From positions 12,046,360 through 12,110,359 of the forward strand of contig JAXIVH010000001.1 of the NCBI GenBank assembly GCA_036785325.1: DNA of 64,000 nt, read 5' to 3'. Made by a program: the position numbers and the translations under genes. Shown here one piece after another: positions 21,361-32,500 of the stretch. The stretch comes from Urophycis tenuis. Its lineage: Eukaryota > Chordata > Actinopteri > Gadiformes > Phycidae. The notes below the pieces were generated by a model. The model ran no database searches, was not told where the DNA came from, and was given only the letters and a program-made list of their open reading frames with translations. How positions within the stretch are numbered: position 1 is the first letter of the stretch; each line of letters begins with the position of its first letter.

Positions 21361-24300
21361 CTACATCTTGGTGCTGGCGTACAGCAAGTCGATCTTCTCC
21401 CTGAACAGACGGAGGAGCTCGTAGCGCTTGGCCTTCAGGGTGGGAGTCAGCAGGCCGTTCTGCACCGTGAACATCTCCGGGTGCAGCAGGACGTCTCTCA
21501 CCTGCACGTGGAGGGCGTGGACAGGACCCGTGAGGACACAAACCCCTAACTGGCGAATGGCGATCTGATGGTTTCCGGTGCGGACGCCTACCTGTTCGAA
21601 GGACTTGAGCCCTCCCTCCTTCCCCAGCCTCACCATGTCCTCCAGAATGGAGTTCTTGACGTCCTGAAACAGGGGAAAGGCCTCGGTCAGAATCCACAGC
21701 GAGGTCCAGCCGGCTCTCGCAGGATGACGACAACGGGGAGGGAAACGAACCTTGTTCTGGCAGAGTTCTGCGTAGGAGCCTTCGAGGCCCCTCTGTTGTG
21801 CCCAACCCGGTAAGATATCTGGGTCTGGTACCACTATGGCCACCAGGAATGCCTGGACACACCACACCAGATGGAAATGAACAGCCATACGCCCTCACAC
21901 ACATCCCACGCACACCCTAGCTACCAGACACAGCAGAGCACAGCATCCACTGCACGTCTTCATGCGTCCTGCTGGGCACACGCTGAGACACAACCCACCT
22001 GTAAGCTATCTCCATGTACAAAGATTTGGGCCACCGGGTCACACCGGCTGTAAATGTTCTCTATCTTCTCGGGGGCGATGTATTCCCCTTGAGCCAGCTT
22101 GAAAAGGTTCTTCTTCCGGTCGATGAGCTTCAGTGTTCCGTTCTGTGAACGGGGGGGGGGGGGCACATGGTGTACGGGTGAGACGCGGTTCCACGCGAAC
22201 GACGCGCCACGCGAACGACACGCCGCAGTGGAGTCCCCTCCGGTGGTCAGACCCCCCCACCCCCCCCCCCCCCCCCACCCCCCTCTATGTATGAGACACC
22301 CCCGTGACAGTGTCAGCTCACCGGCATCCATTTCCCGATGTCCCCCATGTGGAGCCAGCCGTCCTCGTCCAGAGCCTCGGCCGTCTTCTCAGGGTCCCGT
22401 AGGTAACCTCGGAATACGTTTGGTCCTTTCACGCACACCTGGAACAGAGAGGAACAGCTCAACACACACCCAGGACAGAGAGAGGGACAGCTCAACACAC
22501 ACCCAGGACAGAGAGAGGGACAGCTCAACACACACCCAGGACAGAGAGAGGGACAGCTCAACACACACCCAGGACAGAGAGAGAAAGTTCATATTCTAGA
22601 TACTGTGGGTTTTCACAGTTTGACTCGTCCTGTTAGTCTTGTTTTTATTTCTCTGCCACATCTGTTACTCTGTCAACAGATGCTGTTCTGTTCGAGCACA
22701 TGCATCATTGTATACTACTTTACATTGCATACTGTTAAGTGCCCGAGTGCCATGAAAATCACTATATAAATGCAATGGATGAATGCACGGCAACTCTGCT
22801 CCTCTGTGTGTTCAAATGTTCTAAAGAGCGAAAGCAGAGTCAATATTTCCCATCCCCTCGGGCCACGAGACGGACGGACGCCGTCACGGCCGCCAGCCGC
22901 ACACAACGTATCCGGGGGGGGGGGGGGGGAGGGGGGGGCCGCGGCGTCCGGCTCACGCTCCCAGGGTGCACCGGGGCTCTCACCTCGCCCTCCCCGTTGG
23001 CCGCCAGGTAGTTCATGTCAGGGACGTCCACCAGCTTGACCAGGTTGCACGGCAGGGGGGGCCCTACGTGTCCTAGGGGGACAGGAAACGGGTCAGGAAA
23101 CGTCCTGCCGTGGCGCCCGCCACGTTACGCTACGGACCCGTGCGTGCGGTGAACCCCTACCTGCCGTGAAGTCCCCGGGCACCGTCATGGAGCAGCCGGC
23201 GGTGCATTCCGTCTGCCCGTAGCCTTCGTAGAACTGAAGACACACGCGCGCACACACACACGTTAGGAACCGCCATCCCAGAGGACTTACAGTGCAAACG
23301 AGGATTTTTGCTGAGTGAGAGGTGTGTATATACAGCAGAGGGAGTGAGGGGGGGAGTATATACAGTAGAGGGAGTGAGGGGTGAGTATATACAGTAGAGG
23401 GAGTGAGGGTGAGTATAAACAGCAGAGGGAGTGAGGGGTGTGTATATACAGCAGAGGGAGTGAGGGGGGGAGTATATACAGCAGAGGGAGTTAGGGGTGA
23501 GTATATACAGTAGAGGGAGTGAGGGGTGTGTATATACAGTAGAGGGAGTTAGGGGTGTGTATATACAGAAGAGGGAGTGAGGGGGGGAGTATATACAGCA
23601 GAGGGAGTGAGGGGTGTGTATATACAGCATAGGGAGTGAGGGGGGGAGTATATACAGTAGAGGGAGTGAGGGGGGGAGTATATACAGCAGAGGGAGTGAG
23701 GGGTGAGTATATACAGTAGAGGGAGTGAGGGGTGAGTATATACAGTAGAGGGAGTGAGGGGTGAGTATATACCGGTACAGTAGAGAGAGTGAGGGGTGAC
23801 TATATACAGCAGAGGGAGTGAAGGGTGAGTATATACAGCAGAGGGAGTGAGGGGTGAGTATATACAGCAGAGGGAGTGAGGGGTGAGTATATACAGCAGA
23901 GGGAGTGAGGGGTGAGTATATACAGTAGAGGGAGTGAGGGGTGAGTATATACAGTAGAGGGAGTGAGGGGTGTGTATACAGTAGAGAGGGGTGAGGGTGA
24001 GGGAGTGAGTGTGTTCAGTAGAGGGGGTCACCTGGCAGCTCAGAGCGGTGCGGAGGAATGACAGGACCACCGGGGAGATGGGAGCGGCGCCTGTTATCAT
24101 CAGCCTCACCCGCCCGCCCAGCCCACTCTGGAGGAAGAACCAAACGCACCGACATGAACCTACACGCACCGATGAACAGCTCCTTCCTCACACACTCACA
24201 GATTCTGGTTCTCTTCAGCTGTGTACTTTGATCAAGAATTACCTCAATCATTGTTAACAAATTACAATGAATAAAGTCAATCTCTTACAATAAGATACCA

Positions 24301-26278
24301 TGAGATAAACAATTTCATTGACACCAGAAGGGAAGTTTGGGTGAAAACAATCAAACTACAACATCATCCATGAGTACATCTCAAACAAGGCGGCCTGCTG
24401 TGCCACAGACCGTCTGACATTCACATCCCAACCGCGGTGCAGGGCGTGGCCTTTCTCACCTGGATCTTCTTGAAGATGATTTTGTCCCAGAAACTGTCCT
24501 TCCTCACCACGCCACTTTTAAACTCCGCCATCTTCCTCCTGGACGCAAAGTCCAGCAGCCAGCGCTTCAGCGGAGACCGGGCCATCCCAAATATCTTCAC
24601 GCGCAAACGTTGAAATGTTACATGTGGGTTGTTAAATGTCTGGAACACCCGAGTCAAAGTCCTAGATTCCTCATGCTTTGTGGTCCGTTAAACCAGTTAA
24701 GTGGTTGTCAACTGGTCTGGCTTCGGGACCCACCATCACCCCTTAATGACAAGCCGCGACCCAAATCAAGGAAAATGATCAACTTCTCAAATGTATTTAA
24801 CATAACATAACACTTATACACAATAATTGTACTGTTCAGGCAGTAAAAAACGGACGGCACTCCTCTGCATAAAAAAATCTTCAAAATAAAAGCACAGGAT
24901 TTTTTTCTTAACATTTGATTTTGCCCTGGACAAAGGCCCACCACCACCCACCAGTTGACAACCACTGTGTTGAACCACAAAGCATGAGGCGAGTAATAAC
25001 AACATGACCCTGAGACGTTAGCGTGTGATAAAACGTGTAGTGATGAAGTGACATGAGGTCATGACGTAGTGAGTGACACTGGCGCGACGCCGCGACTGAG
25101 CGCGCGGCACCGCAGACGCGGCCGGCGCCGCCGCCAGATTCTGACTCGGGTCAGCGGCCTCTGACCTTGTCGAACATGCGGTTGAGCAGCCGGGGAACCA
25201 CGGGGAAGACGGTGGGCCTCAGCGTCTTCATGTCGTCCATCAGCAGGCGGATGTCCCCCTGGAAGAAGCCGATGCGGCCCCCGTGGATGAGGACCACGCC
25301 CTGGTGCACAAGGCGAGACGAGTCACACGCCGGCGCCGTGCCACGCGCCGCCACTAGGGGGTGCCCACGCGTCGAGAGAAATCCCAACTCCCAGCTCACG
25401 GCTAAACGCAAGGTTTGTTAGCATTCCTGGTCTGTGGTATTTTTAAACAAATTGTTATATAAAGACAAAACAAAAGTGGGTGTATTCACTTTCACTGTAT
25501 TTACAGAGCTATAAAAAAAAAACTCATCGTTGCTTTGGCAAAATGTGTTCACGGGTGTTAGTCCTACACAGGGTTACACCCGAGGTCAACATATCCAGAT
25601 ACATCAAGCTACTGGCAGTAGGCCTACCCCCACTGCAACGCAGCGCTAAAGGTCGAGTCAGGCAGACAAACACGCTTGACAAGTGAATGGCGCGGTATGA
25701 TGCGACACTATGCAATATTATGGTATCATAATGAGCATGTGGGCATTCGGCTAAAGGTGAAGGACCCGCCCCACATGCTCAGCCCGCGACGTTAGGGTTA
25801 GCGGTTAGCCTGCCGACCGGGAGCTACCCATGCTAACATGCTAGCGTGGACTCAAGTAAGAGGCGTTGGACAAACGTTTCATGTAGATTTTGGGATTATG
25901 TTTACACCCAGGGCACCCATTTGTGGAACACGTTTACTTAGTCACATTCTAATAGCTATTAAAACACGCAGCCAACTGTCAAGTACATACATGTTGCATC
26001 ATGTTCTATCGCTTTTTGACGCCCATAGATTTTCCTGCCTTCTACCAACGATCAATATAAACATGAAACGGCAGTTGTGAGAAAACAGTTGCAGCAGTTC
26101 AACAATCCTGAGTAGACGTTCAAAATAAAACAATCAGAAGAAATGAACGGGTGAATGCGCCAACATACCGCCACAACTCTCTCAAACATGTGCGCTAGCG
26201 GGAGGAAGGACATGTGAATATCATGGACGGTCAGCTTGCAATGTACCTGTGGAGCACACGGCAAACACATGCAAACAC

Positions 26279-26321
<43 letters not shown>

Positions 26322-26496
26322 CGCGCACACATACACATGCACACGCATACACACAGACACACACACGCAGACAGAAACATGCACGCAAACACACACATGC
26401 ACGCGCACGGATAGACACACAGACACATGCATGCACACATACACACACACACACGCGCACACACATACACACACACACACACACACGCGCATGCAT

Positions 26497-26532
<36 letters not shown>

Positions 26533-29500
26533 AGTCAATGAAGGCATACCTCCACCACCCTCTCAAACATGTGGGCCAGAGGAAGAAAGGAGATGTGTAC
26601 ATCTTTACTGCTGGGCTTCAAGGTTTTCTGAGGCCCAGACATGGAGGTCAGACAACAGAGTGGAAAGGAACGGAGAGAGGAGAGAGTGAGTGAAACTAAA
26701 ACAGAGCAGTGCAGAAAGAATATTAGAGCACGCCCCAACAGTGAAGAAGAAGGAAAGATCCATCAGGGAATGAACTACAGAGCGAGGTTTGAGGTAACAC
26801 CAGTGTTCAGGAAATGTAAAATAACACATCATAGAGGATCCATCCACACACCTACCAAATACTAAAAAAAAACATTTCATTAAAAAAAGTCTTACATCTC
26901 AAAGTCATCTTAAAAACTCAGATTTATAAGATAAACAGTGTTGTAGGGGTATGGTCTGAATCCACATAAATAATTTACAGACATTTGCTGTACGTCAATT
27001 TAAAGTAACAAACCCAGTGGAGGGCATGGCCTCACCTGTTGAGCTAGCATTACTTTATTTACACTGGAGAAAAGAGCCAAACCTGCTACTGCGCCAGAGT
27101 AATAACTTGTAGGAAGGAAAGGGGAAGGGAATTTCAGAGAAGCTGAAGACCTGGATGCATTCCAGGAAGCAGGATGGATTCCTAGTTTTCTGGCACATTT
27201 TGTCCAAGTGAACTGATTCAGGACCTGAAGCAGCCCCACCGGTTGTTGTTTTCTCTACCCATCTAGTCCAAATAACCACGCCTAACAGGGTTGCCTCAGG
27301 CCACTGATCAGTTTCAACGTTTACACAACCACACAACACCAATATTGACATTGTGTTTACCTCCGTCATCTCAAGGAACGCTGCAGTGTTGGAGATGACA
27401 TTCCCATGTGTCAGCATCGCACCCTTAGGGTTCCCTGGGAAGACACCATGAGGATTAGGTCTAAGCCTTCAGGGTCTCGTCTTTTTAATGTGCTCAAGAA
27501 TGCACAGACTCTAGCTGTACCTGTGGTCCCAGAGGTGAAGCACACTACTGCCAGATCGTCTGGCTTTGGAGGCTGTGGCACATTGCAAACAGCAATTAAA
27601 GAGAGCAAACAGGAAACACATTTATGACAGGAACTCAAACGAGTGACTACTTAAACAATTGTCATTTTGAATGAGATGGAAAACAAATGATTGCTTTAGA
27701 GAGAGGGGCAGAGGATGGTTGTGTGGAGGGAGAGATTGGTGGTCGGTGATTGGTGAACGATGTGCTTGTGTGTTTCTACTCACTATAGGCTTGGTAGTGG
27801 GTGAGTGGTGAACAATGTGCTTGTGTGTTTCTACTCACTATAGGCTTGGTGGTGGGTGAGTGGTGAACGATGTGCTTGTGTGTTTCTACTCATTATATGC
27901 TTGATGGTGGGTGAGTGGTGAAAGATGTGCTTGTGTGATTCTACTCATTATATGCTTGATGGTGGGTGAGTGGTGAACGATGTGCTTGTGTGTTTCTACT
28001 CATTATATGCTTGATGGTGGGTGAGTGGTGAACGATGTGCTTGTGTATTTTCTACTCACTATAGGCTTGGTGTAGTTGGCTTTTCCAAGATCCTTCAAAC
28101 ACAAACATGGACAGTTCTGAGCAGGAGGATCTTACGGAGCTTTAACATTTCAGCGCTTCAACAGATACAGGCCACAGGTTTGTATCTGTACAGTTAGCCT
28201 GCCGCTGATTACCATCAGTCACGTCATGTTGCTTCACAACAGACTCGCCTTTAATTTCACCAGAAAAGCCTGAGGTGAGTGAACATTATTTCCAGCCCTG
28301 GTCATGAGTATCAACCTGCACAGCCTCAATAATTCATCAATCCAATTATTTTGTCTGTGCGTCTGCATATCATTAAAATAAAATATCCATGTTACATATT
28401 CATGTACGCTAAAGTGACTCACAAAAAGCTTGAGGAATATACTGTAGATTCAGTTTGAGTTTTTCCCAAACCTGCATGAAATGAATATAAAAGCGGCAAT
28501 CAGATTGTTCTGAAATCTCTGAAGGCTAACTTGAACACTTTGTGTGATGGCATTGTTTTGAAAGCCCTAGGTGACCCAATTCCCTGATTCAGTTCTCGCT
28601 AGGTTAATAACTCTTGGTATCGAGAGCGCACGGTCCAAATATTATCAAGTATGTATCAGTCAATCTATCCATTCACAAACTTTAGCATTTTCTGGGGGTG
28701 GGCGGGGGTCTTTCTTCTTCTCTCACCTCTATGTGTGCCAGACTGAGGATCTGGATGCCACAGGTCAGACCCTGGGCCACCAGCTCACTGTCCACGGGCT
28801 CCATGACCACCACAGTCTTCACCGTATGCTCCTTCTTGGCAACGCATTCCAGGATCAGCTTCACCTTGTCCGGCACGTCGCAGAGCACCGTGGAGATGGC
28901 GGCTGGGAGACACAGGACAACAGACGATAAGCTCGGCGTAGGTCCACGCCTTGTTTCACCTCAACGTCTTACCCAGAGAGGAGGGCAGACGTGCACTTTG
29001 GGGCTGAGAGCGCTCGGAAGGCGCGGGCCATCGTGTCATCGCCATGGCTACGACCCACGACCACCTTTGTGGTACTTTTGACGTGCGTGTGGGTTGTGAC
29101 GTGCGTGTGTGAGGCCCAGCGCCACGCGGTCACACACAGCTTGCTGCCGGTGTTCCACCATCAGGACGTCAGACATCAGGAAAAGGATAAGACAGAGGGG
29201 TGCCTACCTCTCTAACTGCACAGAACTCCATGACGATCAAGAATTACATTTAAAAAAAAAAATGGAATTAGAAATAAAAGTCCCCTGAAATAAACAGAAC
29301 TAGTCCTTATATTTTTTTTTATATTTACAATCTCTAAAATATATTTTATAAAATATATTTTATATTTTTTCAATAAAAACATTTATCTATTTATCTATGT
29401 GATATGTACAGTGCTGTGCAAAAGTATTTGTCCCCTTCCTGATTTCAGATTTTTTAAGCATACATTTCACACACACACATGAGTCAGATCATCAAATCAA

Positions 29501-32500
29501 TTTTAAATCTGAGCCAAAGATAACCTGAGTAAAGACAAAACGCCGTATTTGTTCATTAAACACTGACTTGAAAGGCCTTCTATAAACCAGCGGAGGGTAA
29601 ATAAAGGTACCACGGCCATGTGTTTGCTCTGATGCAACCGTGTGGTCAACGCGGTGATGACAGACCCTGCCCTGGGCGCCGTGCCACGGTCGAGTCGCTC
29701 ACCTTGGGCAACGTTCAGGCTCACCTGCGCTCAGCGTTGAAGCCACGCCCACTTGGACCTCGGACCTCGCTGGCCCGTCCAGTCCGGATCCCTGCTCTGT
29801 TTGCGTGTTCTGAGCCCGACGGGACCCGGCGCAGAGGGCTTGCGTCATCTCCAGACCTCGAGCCGCTCGGACTTCAAAGCGCCCAGAGCGCGGCGCCGTG
29901 GCGGGCCATGCCCCCGCCCCCCCCCCGGACTTAACGAGTTAACCCCTTAACGAGTGAGGCGTGGCAGCAGGATGCAGAATGCCACCGCATCAGTGGATAA
30001 CGTCGGTTTGCTCGGTCAAAACAAAAAAAACGCTGTTCTGAAACCTGACCGCCGGGCCACCGGGCCACTAGAGACGCACCTTTGTCGATGATGTAGTCGA
30101 TGGCGTCCGTGCCCAGGGTGTCGTAGAGCGGCACCGCCACCAGGGAGTAGGTGTAGCACGCCAGCTCTGCGATGGTCCACTGCAAGGAAAACACACAGCC
30201 GTGTTGACGGGACGGCTTGGGGTTGTATTGAAGGCTTGAAGATAAATGATGGAAGAGCATTGCTTCAGGATATTATCCTGGAAGTGTTGTTGTCCACAGG
30301 CAAATACGACAGCCGGACGCGTGGAAGACGACAAAATGCTCGCCCTACCTCCGGCCTGTTCTGGGAGAATATTCCGATGTGATTGTCTCCGTCTGACGAG
30401 TGACCCTTATGTAAGAGCGCCGAGCCAATGTGTTCTGCCCGCCTCACCACCTGCGGGTCAACAGAACCCAAAGTTAGCATTACTGCTGCTATGGTTGATG
30501 CTAGCACATATAATGCATGTTGTCGGCGCGTCTCACCTCGCTGTAGGACAGCCACTCATAAGGCTGGTTGGGCTTCCTAGAGCCTAGACAGGGTCCGTCA
30601 TCTGTGATGAGACGAGAGACAATCCTTAGAAAACAATGCACGCATTGAGCCTCTTCGAGTCCCGCTGGGATCACCCATAATGCAACACATACAGTATACA
30701 TATCTAAAAATGGCACAGCACAACATATGTGTCATCGGGGCTGGAAATTAAGCATGCAGAGAGTAGTTGTCATCGCAAGCCAGCGCAGCCTTCTGCCGGG
30801 GAAAGCCTGGAGTCCCCTCTCCGCCGAGCAGAGGACAACACGCTGGTCACGGCAGGGCTGTGAATCTCATCAGTGTAAACCCTGGGTGAGGTTCAGTCGT
30901 TTAGCCTCCATGAAGTGGACAAATGTGGTGTGAAGAGGAATAATATGAGGAAAAAGCCATATCTGGAGTGTGCATTCCTGTGCACCATGACGAGGGGGCA
31001 GCAGCGCCGTCAGGGCAGAGTGGAACTCACTGGACACACGCAGGCCTCGGAGGAACACCTCGTAGATGGTCAGGGCGTCATCGTAGAAGTGAGTCAGCAG
31101 CTGTTCGCGGAGCGCAGACCTCCGGACCCCATCCGTGCCCTGCGAGAGACAACACCGCCCGGGGGGGGGGGGGGGGGGGGGGGCGTCAACACTCCGCGTC
31201 TGGTCGACCCTCGGCCTCGCTGTGTGAGGTCCTGCGACGGCCCTCAACACGAGGACGTTTGCGGAGCCGACCACGAGGGGGTGTGTGGACGTGACTCATA
31301 TTCACGCAGACGTTTCGACTGCAGAAACGTCTGCGTGAATATGAGTCACGTCTTGGTTTCCCCTTTTCTGAGAGCCTCCTCGCGGCGTTGGCATCTCAGG
31401 CGGTCATTCTGAGAGTGGTGCAGAGGAAGTGACCTTGTGTAACCGACCATGATGTAAACCAGCCTTTGAGTAGAGAACTGGGAACCACGTGACCTACCGG
31501 TAGGTTTAGCGTACTGTACTGCGGTACGACCGTGTGACCTACTGGTAGGTTTCCAATACTGTACTGGGGTACCACAATGTGACCTACTGGTAGGTTTAGA
31601 GTTCTGTACTGGGGCGCCACCACATGACCTACCGGTAGGTTTGGAGTACTGTGCTGGGGCGCGATAACCTGACCTACCGGTAGGCTTAGAGTGCTGTGCT
31701 GGGGCGCAACAACGTGACCTACCGGTAGGTTTAAAGTGCTGTGCTGGGGCGCGATAACCTGACCTACCGGTAGGCTTAGAGTGCTGTGCTGGGGCGCAAC
31801 AACGTGACCTACCGGTAGGTTTAAAGTGCTGTGCTGGGGCGCGATAACCTGACCTACCGGTAGGCTTAGAGTGCTGTGCTGGGGCGCAACAACGTGACCT
31901 ACCGGTAGGTTTAAAGTGCTGTGCTGGGGCGCGATAACCTGACCTACCGGTAGGCTTAGAGTGCTGTGCTGGGGCGCAACAACGTGACCTACCGGTAGGT
32001 TTAGCATGCTGTGCTGGGGCGCAACAACATGACCTACCGGTAGGTTTAGAGTGCGGTGCTGGGGTGCCACAATGTGACCTACCGGTAGGTTTAGAGTGCT
32101 GTGCTGGGGTGCCACAACATGACCTACCGGTAGGTTTAGCATGCTGTGCTGGGGCACAACAACGTGACCTACCGGTAGGTTTAGAGTGCTGTGCTGGGGT
32201 GCCACAACATGACCTACCGGTAGGCTTAGCAGGCTGTGCTGGGGTGCCACAACGTGACCTACCGGTAGGTTTAGAGTGCTGTGCTGGGGCCCGACAATGT
32301 GACCTACCGGTATTTCCACAGACTGCATGGCGAGGTCGCAGCGGGCTGCGATGGCCCGGGGCCGCGTGGCGTACCAGTAGGTGGAGAGGGCGGCGAAGGC
32401 GCTCATGCCCATGAGCACGTTGGTAGGCATGCTGCGCACATACTGCCGTAGGTCCTCCAACTCCGGGGTCCACAGCTGCCTCAGCACACCCGGAATCTCC

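Noticed and set aside
23311..24020. Regular repeats that could suggest a CRISPR-like array
   Set aside because: Units are contiguous with no unique spacers, and the genome is clearly eukaryotic. The same applies to all other arrays in the window.
23157..24169. Long open frames (157 and 206 codons) across 23.2-24.2 kb on the minus strand
   Set aside because: They are read-throughs of the 29-bp array. Only their short ends match true acsl1 exons 13 and 14.
26052..26528. Cysteine/valine-rich open frames across the CA repeat
   Set aside because: They are dinucleotide repeat translations. The same pattern at 34.4, 35.0, 35.9, 39.8 and 40.4 kb was also rejected.
31346..32473. A second long open frame (about 375 codons) across the 45-bp array, in another frame than the exon
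   Set aside because: A 45-bp unit free of stops in one copy stays open in all copies. The frame does not match the exon frame of acsl1 and its translation resembles no protein.
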